Positions 17,597 to 26,412 of a stretch of 64,000 nucleotides of DNA are shown here, one piece after another. This DNA comes from UBA1479 sp038109305. GTDB lineage: Bacteria; Pseudomonadota; Alphaproteobacteria; Rhodospirillales; Casp-alpha2. Location: NCBI GenBank assembly GCA_038109305.1, contig JAYNIR010000001.1, positions 124,001 to 188,000 on the forward strand, read 5' to 3'. Each line of letters opens with the position of its first letter. The stretch's first letter is position 1. The translations under genes were made by a program, and so were the position numbers. The notes below the pieces were generated by a model. The model saw nothing but the letters and a program-made list of their open reading frames with translations. It searched no databases and was not told the DNA's origin.

Positions 17597-17997
17597 CCCT
17601 GCCCGAATTCAAACAGCAAAAACCGATTCATGCGGAAGCCATTGTCCTTCGCCATGTGTCGCTGCCCCGCAGCTTCGGCAAATGGACGAGCGGGCCGAGC
17701 CACGTTATGCCATTCATCGTCATCCGAGATCGTGATTTCTTCAACAACGTCTGCCGTCAACTGCCCTATCTGCTGAGCACCCTGAACGTGGAACTGAGCG
17801 ATGCATTCAAGGAAGTCGAAAAATTCGACGAAAAAGTTTTGGCCGACGTCGACCACCGGGTGGCTCGCGTGCTAAATTACAAGCTAGAGAAATCGCCGGT
17901 CGTGCGGGTGCATCTGGCAATCCCGCAAAACAACCGAGACGCGCCGCCGGGGAGATGCTCCCTGGTGCCTGAAAATCTGAAGAAATATCTGAAATAA
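17593..17997 (+). CDS. hypothetical protein (134 aa) coupled to the preceding gene
   Basis: A 134-residue soluble protein starting MTLPEFKQQKPIHAEAIVLR with a conserved-looking core, FIVIRDRDFFNNVCRQLPYL. No signal peptide or membrane segment. The start overlaps the previous stop, implying translational coupling with the membrane-anchored protein. Function unknown. A GC-rich imperfect hairpin between here and the convergent gene at 18041 may end transcription. Confidence 0.7.
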   Translation: MTLPEFKQQKPIHAEAIVLRHVSLPRSFGKWTSGPSHVMPFIVIRDRDFFNNVCRQLPYLLSTLNVELSDAFKEVEKFDEKVLADVDHRVARVLNYKLEKSPVVRVHLAIPQNNRDAPPGRCSLVPENLKKYLK

Positions 17998-18040
17998 GCC
18001 GCCGCCGCGCGCCGGCGCATGACTTGGCGCCTGCGGCGCG

Positions 18041-18520
18041 TCAGCCAGACAATTCCGACCAGACGTCGTCGATCAGGCGCCTGACGGCGCGGTCCTCGGG
18101 TACGGCGTGGAACTGCGTGTCCTTGATCTGCCCGTTATAAGCGGCGCGGCCGCCGGCCCGGAAGAGCGCCGCCCAGAGGCTCCGGGGATTATCCACCCGG
18201 TCAAGAAACGCCAGGCAGTGGGCCTTGTTGCCTTCGACAAATCGGCGATAGGCGGGATCGGCCTGCACGGCGAGCGCCTGTTCGAACCGGGCCTGCGCTT
18301 TTTTGACCCCCCTAAGGAACTGCCGCCGGGTTTCGTTGTCCGGGTCCGGCGCCGTGCCTCGCAGTTCCTTCGCGTCCATGAACTCGATAAACCCGAGGCC
18401 GTTTAACGCCCGCGTCCATTGCACCCTGGTCGCCGGATCGGCGGCAAATCGCACCGCCGGTTGGATGCCCGCCAAAATCCCCAACGAGCCGTCGAAATCG
18501 CTTGCGCCGATCAGCGACAT
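18041..18520 (-). CDS. hypothetical protein (159 aa)
   Basis: A helical, charged protein of 159 residues (MSLIGASDFDGSLGILAGIQ at the start, RRLIDDVWSELSG at the end) with WTRALNGLGFIEF and NPRSLWAALFRAGG as distinctive stretches. No signal peptide, membrane helix or catalytic motif is apparent. It is convergent with the pair at 17000-17997 and divergent from radA; the 246 bases before radA hold its promoter. Codon use is like the neighbours. Function unknown. Confidence 0.65.
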   Translation of the reverse strand: MSLIGASDFDGSLGILAGIQPAVRFAADPATRVQWTRALNGLGFIEFMDAKELRGTAPDPDNETRRQFLRGVKKAQARFEQALAVQADPAYRRFVEGNKAHCLAFLDRVDNPRSLWAALFRAGGRAAYNGQIKDTQFHAVPEDRAVRRLIDDVWSELSG

Positions 18521-18766
18521 GGCCCGGTCGACCCGCGGCGTCGGGCGTCACCCGCGATTCCGACCCGGTGGTTTTTCGACGGTGCCTCTTCTGTCATGGC
18601 AGGCCTTCCCCTCTCTTGTGCCCGAAGCCGCGCCGGCCCGCTACATTCGGCCTCGCCGCGCCTCATTAAGGCCGGTTTGCCTTGCCCTTGGCCCCGCCGC
18701 CAGGATATGAGAGAGGTCTTCCCGCCATCCCCCCCGCCGCACGGCGCAGAGACCAAGGCGAAGGAA

Positions 18767-20185
18767 ATGGCCAAGCGACCGGCAAGCCAGTACGTGTGTC
18801 AGGAATGCGGCGCCGTCCACCCCAAGTGGACGGGCAAGTGCGATGCCTGCGACGCGTGGAATTCCTTGGTCGAGGAACAAATGGCGGAAAGCGCGCCCAA
18901 GGGCCTTTCCGGCGGCAAAAAAGGCCGCAAGGTTGAATTCGTCGGGCTTAAGGGCGACGCCCCCTCGCCGCCGCGCTGGCAGGCGGGCCTGGCGGAATTC
19001 GACCGGGTGACCGGCGGCGGACTGGTTCAGGGATCGGCGGTCCTGGTCGGCGGCGATCCCGGCATCGGCAAATCGACGCTTCTGATCCAGGTTGCGGCGA
19101 AGCTCGCTATAGCCCGCCGCACGGCCTATATCTCCGGCGAGGAAGCGGTCGAACAGTTGCGGCTTCGCGCGGAACGGCTGGACCTGACCGACTCTCCGGT
19201 CGAGCTGACCACCGCTACCAATGTCCGCGATATCGTGGCGACGCTGGATGCGCCGGATGCGCCGGATCTGGTGATCATCGATTCCATCCAGACCATTTTC
19301 GTGGACAGCCTTGAATCCGCGCCCGGCACGGTGGCGCAGGTGCGGTCGTCGGCGCAGGAACTGATCCGTTTGGCGAAACGGCGCGGCTTTGCGCTGATCC
19401 TGGTCGGCCACGTTACCAAGGAAGGCACCATCGCCGGGCCCCGGGTGCTGGAACACATGGTCGACACCGTGCTGTATTTCGAGGGCGAGCGGGGGCATCA
19501 ATTCCGCATCCTCCGCGCCGTCAAAAACCGCTTCGGGCCGGCCGACGAAATCGGCGTTTTCGAAATGACCGGGCGGGGGCTGGAGGAAGTCACCAATCCT
19601 TCCGCCCTTTTCCTGTCCGACCACAACGATCAGGCGGCGGGCGCAGCCGTGTTCGCGGGCGTCGAGGGATCGCGCCCCATTTTGGTGGAAATCCAGGCGC
19701 TGATTGCGCCGTCGTCTCTGGGCACGCCCCGGCGCGCCGCGGTCGGCTGGGATTCCGGCAGGCTGGCGATGATCCTGGCGGTGCTGGAGGCCCGGTGCGG
19801 CCTTGCGTTGGGGGCATCCGACGTGTACCTAAACGTCGCGGGCGGGATGCGGATCGGCGAACCGGCGGCGGACTTGGCGGTTGCCGCCGCTCTGGTGTCA
19901 TCGTTGACGGGTATACCGCTTCCGGCGGGCACCGTGGTGTTCGGCGAAATCGGGCTTTCCGGTGAAATCCGGCCCGTGAGCCGACAGGACCTGCGGCTTA
20001 AGGAAGCGGGTAAACTTGGATTCAAACGCGCCTTCGCACCGCGGGTAAGGAACCAAAGGGGCGACCCCGGCATGCAGGAAAAAGGTGAAGTTTCGATCCG
20101 CACCATGGAACGACTCGACGATCTTGTTGCGCGCTTCGAAGGCGCGGGGCTTCGGCCCGTGAGATCTGCGGGCTCCGGGTCCTGA
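18767..20185 (+). CDS. radA: DNA repair protein RadA
   Basis: Starts MAKRPASQYVCQECG with a C4 zinc finger (C11, C14, C25, C28), Walker A GGDPGIGKS (95-103), the RadA-specific KNRFG motif and a C-terminal Lon-like domain (VAGGMRIGEPAADLAV). It is a branch-migration helicase acting on recombination intermediates with RecA. The frame is open further upstream, but RadA proteins begin at this methionine. It is 18 bases before cvpA. Confidence 0.96.
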   Translation: MAKRPASQYVCQECGAVHPKWTGKCDACDAWNSLVEEQMAESAPKGLSGGKKGRKVEFVGLKGDAPSPPRWQAGLAEFDRVTGGGLVQGSAVLVGGDPGIGKSTLLIQVAAKLAIARRTAYISGEEAVEQLRLRAERLDLTDSPVELTTATNVRDIVATLDAPDAPDLVIIDSIQTIFVDSLESAPGTVAQVRSSAQELIRLAKRRGFALILVGHVTKEGTIAGPRVLEHMVDTVLYFEGERGHQFRILRAVKNRFGPADEIGVFEMTGRGLEEVTNPSALFLSDHNDQAAGAAVFAGVEGSRPILVEIQALIAPSSLGTPRRAAVGWDSGRLAMILAVLEARCGLALGASDVYLNVAGGMRIGEPAADLAVAAALVSSLTGIPLPAGTVVFGEIGLSGEIRPVSRQDLRLKEAGKLGFKRAFAPRVRNQRGDPGMQEKGEVSIRTMERLDDLVARFEGAGLRPVRSAGSGS

Positions 20186-20203
20186 TATCGGCAGGGGATT
20201 GGA

Positions 20204-20902
20204 ATGCGCAATATGGAAGCCCTTTCGGACCTGCCCGTAAACGTCGTCGACCTGGTGGTTCTGACGGTCCTGCTGATTTCGGCGATTTTCGCCTACGCGC
20301 GCGGTTTCATCCACGAAGTCTTGTCCATCGGCGGCTGGATCGGCGCAATCTTCGCCACGCTGCACGGTTTCCGCTATGCGCAGCCCTATGCTCGCGACCT
20401 GATTCCGATTCAGTTGGCGGCCGACCTAGCGGCGGGTGTCGCGATTTTCATTTTCACGCTGCTTTCGCTGTCCATCATCATCCGCTGGATCTCCCGGCAT
20501 ATTCAGCAAAGCTCGCTGAACGTGCTTGACCGCTCACTCGGGTTTTTGTTCGGGCTTTTGCGGGGCGCGATCATCATCTGCGTCGCCTACCTGGGCCTCG
20601 AATTCCTGATGAGCCCTGCAGAACAGCCGAAATGGGTCAAGGAAGCGAAATCCATGCCTCTAGTCATTCAGGGGGCGGACGCCATCCGAGCGCTTATCCC
20701 TGACGACCTGGGCGGGAAGATCAAGGCGGCGACGCCCAAGGGCCTGCCGTCGGTGCCGCTCAGCAAGGACGAGGCCCTGAAAAAGATGCTGGCGCCGAAA
20801 CCGGCCACGCCCGAGCGGGCGAATCCGGACGGCGCCTACAGCGACAAGGAACGCACGGACATCAACCGCGCCATCGAAAACGCGGCGGAACCGAAGAATT
20901 AA
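20204..20902 (+). CDS. cvpA: CvpA family membrane protein
   Basis: A 232-residue protein with four predicted helices in the first 165 residues and the CvpA pattern VVDLVVLTVLLISAIFAYARGFIHEVLS (read as VVDLVVLTVLLISAIF plus AYARGFIHEVLS). The hydrophilic C-terminal tail of about 60 residues is typical of alphaproteobacterial members. The family was named for colicin V production and may affect purF expression; its biochemical role is unclear. It sits directly before purF, the classical order. AGGGGA precedes the start. Confidence 0.92.
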   Translation: MRNMEALSDLPVNVVDLVVLTVLLISAIFAYARGFIHEVLSIGGWIGAIFATLHGFRYAQPYARDLIPIQLAADLAAGVAIFIFTLLSLSIIIRWISRHIQQSSLNVLDRSLGFLFGLLRGAIIICVAYLGLEFLMSPAEQPKWVKEAKSMPLVIQGADAIRALIPDDLGGKIKAATPKGLPSVPLSKDEALKKMLAPKPATPERANPDGAYSDKERTDINRAIENAAEPKN

Positions 20903-20968
20903 ACGGGATCGCCGACTTTTTCGGATTTTAACGGTGAATTTCCCGGCCAACCGGAGTAAACAGCGGGC

Positions 20969-22489
20969 ATGAATTCCTCTGTCGATCAATCGGAACTGAA
21001 CCGGCTTCTGCAGGACCCGCAAAATCCCTGGTCGCCGCACTGGAACACGGGCGCTCACGGTGACCGGCGGCGGGAGGAATGCGGCCTTTTCGGCATCTAC
21101 GGGCACGAGGATGCGGCCGCGCACACGGCGCTGGGCCTGCACGCGTTGCAGCACCGGGGCCAGGAATCGGCCGGGATCGTCGCCTTCGACGGCGGCCAAT
21201 TCCATAGTCACCGGGCCTTGGGCCTGGTCGGCGACAACTTCAACGAACCGGCGCTGATGGGCCGCCTCAAGGGTGATGTGGCCATGGGCCACGTGCGGTA
21301 TTCGACGTCGGGCGACACCATTGCGCGGAATATCCAGCCGCTGTTCGCTGAATTCATCTTCGGCGGCCTGGCGGTCGCCCACAATGGCAACCTGACCAAC
21401 GCTTATAAACTGCGCCAGGCGTTGGTCGAACGCGGCAACATCTTTCAGTCGACTAGCGACACGGAAGTCATCATTCACCTGATGGCGACCATCCACGCCG
21501 GCCGCGTCGTCGACCGGTTGATTGACGCGCTCCGGCAAATCGAAGGCGCCTATTCCCTGGTCGCCATGACCCAGAAAAAGCTGATCGGCGTGCGCGACCC
21601 CATGGGCGTCAGGCCGCTGGTGCTAGGGCGGCTCGGCGGTGCGCACATCCTGGCGTCGGAAACCTGCGCGCTCGACATCATCGGCGCCGATTTCATCCGC
21701 GATGTCGACCCGGGCGAAATCATCGTCATCGACCCCGACGGCGTTCAGAGCTTCCGCCCTTTCGGCGACAGCCGGGCCCGACGGCTCTGCATCTTCGAAC
21801 ACATTTATTTCGCCCGCCCGGACAGCGTTATCGAAGGCCTGAATGTCTATGACGTGCGCAAAAAGATCGGCGAAGAACTGGCCAATGAAGCCGGCGTCGA
21901 CGCCGACCTGGTGGTGCCGGTGCCGGATTCCGGCGTGCCGTCGGCGATCGGCTTCGCACAGGCGGCAAACATTCCGTTCGAGTTGGGCATCATCCGCAAC
22001 CACTACGTCGGCCGCACGTTCATCGAACCGACCGACAACATCCGCCACCTGGGCGTCCGCTTGAAACACAACGCCAACATCGCGCGGCTGCGAGGCAAGC
22101 GCGTGGTGCTGGTCGACGATTCCATCGTTCGCGGCACAACGTCGGTCAAAATCGTCGAAATGGTGCGCGACGCCGGCGCGACCGAGGTCCACATGCGTAT
22201 CTCAAGCCCGCCGACCGCATATTCCTGTTACTACGGCATCGACACGCCCGAACGCGATCAGTTGCTGGCCGCGCGCTACGACGTTCAGGGCATGGCCAAT
22301 CACATCGGCGTCGACAGCCTGGCGTTTATTTCCTGGGACGGCCTTTACCGCGCCGTCGGCGAAACCGGCCGCAACATCGACCCACCGAAATTCTGCGATG
22401 CGTGCTTCACCGGCGACTATCCGATCCCACTGACCGACCGGATGAACGCCTCCGGCCCGCGCCAATTGTCGTTGCTCGAAGAAGGCTGA
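20969..22489 (+). CDS. purF: amidophosphoribosyltransferase PurF
   Basis: A 506-residue class-II glutamine amidotransferase/PRTase. After a 37-residue propeptide the mature N-terminal nucleophile is C38 (EECGLFGIYG); the PRTase motif is VVLVDDSIVRGTTS. It catalyses the first committed step of purine synthesis, PRPP plus glutamine to phosphoribosylamine. The propeptide is longer than in E. coli but usual for alphaproteobacteria. It is three bases from the following SDR gene. Confidence 0.97.
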   Translation: MNSSVDQSELNRLLQDPQNPWSPHWNTGAHGDRRREECGLFGIYGHEDAAAHTALGLHALQHRGQESAGIVAFDGGQFHSHRALGLVGDNFNEPALMGRLKGDVAMGHVRYSTSGDTIARNIQPLFAEFIFGGLAVAHNGNLTNAYKLRQALVERGNIFQSTSDTEVIIHLMATIHAGRVVDRLIDALRQIEGAYSLVAMTQKKLIGVRDPMGVRPLVLGRLGGAHILASETCALDIIGADFIRDVDPGEIIVIDPDGVQSFRPFGDSRARRLCIFEHIYFARPDSVIEGLNVYDVRKKIGEELANEAGVDADLVVPVPDSGVPSAIGFAQAANIPFELGIIRNHYVGRTFIEPTDNIRHLGVRLKHNANIARLRGKRVVLVDDSIVRGTTSVKIVEMVRDAGATEVHMRISSPPTAYSCYYGIDTPERDQLLAARYDVQGMANHIGVDSLAFISWDGLYRAVGETGRNIDPPKFCDACFTGDYPIPLTDRMNASGPRQLSLLEEG

Positions 22490-22492
22490 GCC

Positions 22493-23236
22493 TTGCCGGG
22501 CGCGCAAACCCAAGGCCATTTGACCGACCGCATCGCGCTTGTCACCGGCGCCACCCGCGGCATTGGCCGGGCGGTGGCGCTGCGCTTCGCCGACGAAGGC
22601 GCGCAATTGATCCTGACCGGGCGCACCACCGGCGCCCTTGAAGAAGTCGATGACGAAATCCAGAAGCGCTCCGGCCAGCCGGCAACGCTGGTGCCCATGG
22701 ACCTGACGGACTTTGACGCCATCGACCGGCTGGGCGCCGGCATTTTCGAACGGTTCGGTAAACTGGATATCCTGATCGGCAACGCCGGCATGCTGGGCAC
22801 GCTGTCGCCGCTCGGCCATACGGATCCGAGGGTCTGGGACCACGTGATGGCCGTAAACCTGACCGCAAACTGGCGACTGATCCGCTCCATGGATCCGCTG
22901 TTGCGTCAATCGGACGCCGGGCGCGCGGTGTTCGTCACCTCGACCGTCGGGCACACACCCCGTGCTTATTGGTCCGCCTACGCGGTCAGCAAGGCGGCGC
23001 TGGAAATGGCGGTGAAGATTTACGCCGAGGAAACGGCGGAAACGCCAATCCGGGTCAACCTGTACAATCCGGGGGCGACCCGCACCAGCATGCGGGCCCG
23101 CGCCTTTCCGGGGGAACCACCGGAGAGCGTCAAGCCACCGGAGAGCGTAACCGAAGATTTTGTCAGGTTGAGCGAGCCCGCCTGCGGCCTGCACGGGGAA
23201 ACAGTCACCGCCGACCCGAAGCCGGAGGGCGGCTGA
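22493..23236 (+). CDS. SDR family oxidoreductase downstream of purF
   Basis: A 247-residue SDR from a TTG start three bases after the purF stop. It has TGATRGIG (residues 19-26), a GNAG in place of NNAG, and YAVSK with catalytic Tyr/Lys. Near the C-terminus an 18-base tandem duplication (CCACCGGAGAGCGT copies at 23117 and 23135) gives a repeated PPESV(K). An SDR after purF is common in this group; its substrate is unknown. The next gene starts just after its stop. Confidence 0.85.
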   Translation: MPGAQTQGHLTDRIALVTGATRGIGRAVALRFADEGAQLILTGRTTGALEEVDDEIQKRSGQPATLVPMDLTDFDAIDRLGAGIFERFGKLDILIGNAGMLGTLSPLGHTDPRVWDHVMAVNLTANWRLIRSMDPLLRQSDAGRAVFVTSTVGHTPRAYWSAYAVSKAALEMAVKIYAEETAETPIRVNLYNPGATRTSMRARAFPGEPPESVKPPESVTEDFVRLSEPACGLHGETVTADPKPEGG

Positions 23237-23237
23237 C

Positions 23238-24416
23238 ATGGCGTTCGCAGCACTCGCCATCACCTGGCCGCCGTCGGCGGTGCACGGTTGGGGAGTGTTC
23301 GGCGCCAACCTGATCCGCGACCTGATCCGCCGCGGCGGACCGAAACCGATCCTTCTTGCGCCGGTTAACGAAACCCATCTGGATGCGGGCGACCGGACGT
23401 TGTTTCAGCCGCTGATCGCGGAACAGGCGCAGATCGAGGCACAATTTGCAAACGCGGGCGGCATGGCGACCGCCCGCAACGTGGCGGTTATCCATTCGCT
23501 CGGCAACGGCATGGCCGTGGGCCCCATTAGCGCCCGGTTCCGGGGGAAGCCGAATGTCGGTTTCACCTTTTTCGAACAAACCGACCTGCCGCCGGACATC
23601 GTTCAACAATGCGCCTATCTGGACATCATGATGGCGGGATCGACCTGGAACGCGGAAGTGCTCCGCGATCTCGGCTTTCCGAAGGTTGGCTGCGTGTTTC
23701 AAGGGGTCGATCTCGACGCCTTCCGGCCGGGGCCGGGCGCCGGGCGTTGGAAAGACCGGTTCGTGGTTTTCTCGGGCGGTAAGCTTGAACTGCGCAAAGG
23801 ACAGGACCTTGTTCTTGCGGCTTTCAAACGGTTTCATGAAACGCATCCGGATGCGCTTCTCGTCACCGCCTGGATGAACCCCTGGCCGGACCTGATGGCG
23901 CCCGTCGCGGAAAGCCCGCACGTTTCCGGCGCGCCCGACGGCGCGCTTGGGTTCCCCGCCGCAATCAACGCCTGGGCCCGCGCCGAAGGCTTGCCCGAAG
24001 GTGCCCACGAAGACATCAGTCCCGTATTGAACGGCGCAATGCCGAACATCCTGCGCGATTGCGACTTGGGGTTGTTCGCCAACCGCTGCGAAGGCGGCAC
24101 CAACCTAGTCGCCATGGAAGCCATGGCGACGGGCCTGCCCTGCATCCTGTCGGCGAATTCAGGCCACATGGATTTGATCCGGAACGGCAACTGCTATGCC
24201 CTGACGCGGCAGACGGAAACCCCGTTCGCACCGGCCGGCAGCGACCATTGGCGGGAATCGGACGTGGATGAAATGGTGGCGACGCTCGAAGCGGCATACG
24301 ACGACCGGGAAGCCGCCAAGCGAAAAGGCGATGCCGCCCGGGCATTCATGGAGGATTGGAGCTGGCAAAACCAGATCAGCCGGCTGTTGAGGTCCTTGAA
24401 AGAACTGTCCGCCTGA
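23238..24416 (+). CDS. glycosyltransferase family 4-like protein
   Basis: A 392-residue GT-B protein. The C-terminal half carries the GT4 pattern: VVFSGGKLELRKGQDLVLAAF, then DLGLFANRCEGGTNLVAMEAMATGLPCI (shown in parts: LFANRCEGGTNLVAME and AMATGLPCIL) with the Glu of the E-x7-E nucleotide-sugar motif. It likely transfers a sugar from a nucleotide donor to an envelope glycan or lipid; no surface-polysaccharide cluster is nearby to specify the acceptor. It is one base from the SDR stop and probably in the purF unit. Confidence 0.82.
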   Translation: MAFAALAITWPPSAVHGWGVFGANLIRDLIRRGGPKPILLAPVNETHLDAGDRTLFQPLIAEQAQIEAQFANAGGMATARNVAVIHSLGNGMAVGPISARFRGKPNVGFTFFEQTDLPPDIVQQCAYLDIMMAGSTWNAEVLRDLGFPKVGCVFQGVDLDAFRPGPGAGRWKDRFVVFSGGKLELRKGQDLVLAAFKRFHETHPDALLVTAWMNPWPDLMAPVAESPHVSGAPDGALGFPAAINAWARAEGLPEGAHEDISPVLNGAMPNILRDCDLGLFANRCEGGTNLVAMEAMATGLPCILSANSGHMDLIRNGNCYALTRQTETPFAPAGSDHWRESDVDEMVATLEAAYDDREAAKRKGDAARAFMEDWSWQNQISRLLRSLKELSA

Positions 24417-24443
24417 TCCGCCAGGACGGATTATGAGAGCGTC

Positions 24444-25409
24444 TCAGCGCTGCGGCGGATTGTCGAGCCGATGCAGCAACCGCTCGGCGCCCTGATGCCC
24501 CGGATCCAACTCCAAAACCCGCACGGAATCTTCGCGCGCCCGGTTCAGGTCGTCGGCCCCCACCGCCGCCACGGCGCGGGCATAGATGGCGGCGACGTAA
24601 TCGGGTTTCATTTCAATCGCCCGGTTGTAGTCGAGCCACGCCTTTGTGTGGTCGCCGAGCGCACCGTGAATCAGCCCCCTGTAATAAAAATGATCGGGCC
24701 CGACCGATCCCATGCCGGCGGCGTGATCCATGTCGGCAAGGGCGTCGCGGTATTTTTCCATATAGGCGAGCGTCAACCCGCGCTCCGCGTAGTAGGACGG
24801 GTCGGACCCCTTTAATTGGATAGCGGCGGAAAAATCCTCGACCGCGCGAAAATACCGGCCTTGCTTTCTGAAATATTTACCGCGAAGCGCCAATGCTTTG
24901 TCATGACGGAGCTGCAGGCGAAGAACCTCGTTGATGTCGTCAATCGCGGTGTCCAGCCGGTTGCGATCGGCGCGCATCTTGGCGCGGTCGATGAAGATCG
25001 AAATTTCCTGCGGCTTTTCACGAAGCGCCAGGGCGTAGTCCTCTTCCGCGCCTTCCCATTTACCCTTTTTGCCATACGCCTCCGCCCGGTTAACCAGGGC
25101 CTGGAAGTATTTGGGCTTTAACTTGATCGCCCGAGTAAAATCGCTGATCGCGAGGTCGAGCTTCTGCATGCGGACATAGGTCGCACCCCGGCTGTTGTAA
25201 ACCCGGGCCAGGTCTTCCTTGCCGAGCGTGCCGACCTCGATCGCCTGGGTGAAAAGCTGGATCGCGTGGTCCAGCTTGCCGGCTTTCGCCGCCGTCACCC
25301 CGGCCTGGAAATCCTTGTTCGCCTGGGCAAATACCACGGCCGGCGTCACTGCCAGCAACACGGCGATCAGCAGTCCCCGCCAAACGTGTTTTCCCAATGC
25401 AGGCGTCAT
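24444..25409 (-). CDS. secreted tetratricopeptide repeat protein
   Basis: From the ATG at 25409 (GGAAA eight bases upstream) the product is 321 residues: a signal peptide (WRGLLIAVLLAVTPAVVFAQ, cleavage after about residue 28) followed by about seven TPR units, for example AISDFTRAIKLKPKYFQALV. It should be a periplasmic protein-binding scaffold. An in-frame ATG at 25436 has no ribosome-binding site. It is convergent with the glycosyltransferase gene. Partners unknown. Confidence 0.82.
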   Translation of the reverse strand: MTPALGKHVWRGLLIAVLLAVTPAVVFAQANKDFQAGVTAAKAGKLDHAIQLFTQAIEVGTLGKEDLARVYNSRGATYVRMQKLDLAISDFTRAIKLKPKYFQALVNRAEAYGKKGKWEGAEEDYALALREKPQEISIFIDRAKMRADRNRLDTAIDDINEVLRLQLRHDKALALRGKYFRKQGRYFRAVEDFSAAIQLKGSDPSYYAERGLTLAYMEKYRDALADMDHAAGMGSVGPDHFYYRGLIHGALGDHTKAWLDYNRAIEMKPDYVAAIYARAVAAVGADDLNRAREDSVRVLELDPGHQGAERLLHRLDNPPQR

Positions 25410-25525
25410 GCCGGGTTTCCAATTCCTGGTTTCCATCGGCGGTGTGGATACGCCGCCGGTGGGAAGGACTTAACAGATCGGAACGGCCTGATGCAATCGT
25501 ATGAACCGTGATCGGCGGCGTACCA

Positions 25526-26269
25526 TCAGATTTTGTAGGCGGGTCGAAGCCCGCCCCAATGCCGCCCTTTGACCATGATCGGCGCGGACAGATCCTTCAT
25601 CAGCACGAAATTGCCGCCGCCCATGTCTCGGCGGTAGGTCTGGAGGAAAAACGGTCGCGTGTTCTGCCCGGCGCGAAGGCCCGTGCGGTCATTGAAAATC
25701 CGACGATTGCGGCAGTTGGCGTTGTTCCAGATCGGATCGTCGCCCTGCGGTTTCGCGAATTTCAGGTTGTGCGTCGGCAAATACCCGTTACGGTCGACGG
25801 TGCGGGCGGCTTCGATGGTCGCGTTCAGCACCAGCAAATTGGTCTGTTTCGATACCGCCGCGATGTCTTTCGTGATGGCGGCGACGCCGGAAAGCGATTG
25901 GTCCAAAGTGCCGAGCGACTGTTCGATCCGGGTAACCGAGTCGACCAAACCCGCGATCCGCGACACCGCACTGGTTACATTTTCGCGCGACGTGCCCATG
26001 ACGCTGCCGGCTTCCTGCGCCGCGCGGCCGGTTTCGCCGCCAAGCGCGTCGATGCGGTTGAACGCATCGATCAAGGCTTCGGCTTTTTCCTGTATCTCGT
26101 CGGTCGCTCTTGCCTGTCCCGCAACCTCGCGCGTGATGGCTTCGACGACACCCGCCACGTCCGCCAGTTCAAGGCTCAGCCCTTCGACCCGGCCAGAGAT
26201 ATCATCGGCAGATTTTTGCAGCTTGGTGGTGTCGCTCTCATCAAAGAGCGAAGAATTCTGATCGGCCAT
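25526..26269 (-). CDS. soluble chemoreceptor-like protein lacking half of the signalling hairpin
   Basis: A 247-residue protein without membrane helices, with a strong GAGGAGG ribosome-binding site. Residues 10-155 are a heptad-rich helix ending in the MCP hairpin tip (KQTNLLVLNATIEAAR). Directly after it comes a globular domain (TVDRNGYLPTHNLKF ... CRNRRIFNDRTGLRAG ... HWGGLRPAYKI) of a type I associate with alphaproteobacterial chemoreceptors. The descending helix expected after the tip (GRGFAVVA onward) is absent, with the frame intact. This may be an internal deletion or a natural half-receptor. With cheB broken at 50.5 kb, function in chemotaxis is doubtful. Confidence 0.7.
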   Translation of the reverse strand: MADQNSSLFDESDTTKLQKSADDISGRVEGLSLELADVAGVVEAITREVAGQARATDEIQEKAEALIDAFNRIDALGGETGRAAQEAGSVMGTSRENVTSAVSRIAGLVDSVTRIEQSLGTLDQSLSGVAAITKDIAAVSKQTNLLVLNATIEAARTVDRNGYLPTHNLKFAKPQGDDPIWNNANCRNRRIFNDRTGLRAGQNTRPFFLQTYRRDMGGGNFVLMKDLSAPIMVKGRHWGGLRPAYKI

Positions 26270-26412
26270 TTCAACCTCCTCAGGCTGGTCCAGGGGCCTG
26301 TGATGCCCCTTTTCCGGATATTAAAGTCTCACAATTCAAGGCCCGGGCCAATATTGTGATGGATATAATTTGCCCCAAATTTCCGGGCCGGTGCGGATCG
26401 GTCTTGGGCGGC

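Noticed and set aside
26293..26313. Plus-strand terminator-like hairpin (GGGGC stem then four T residues)
   Set aside because: The stem is only five pairs and no plus-strand gene lies upstream of it.
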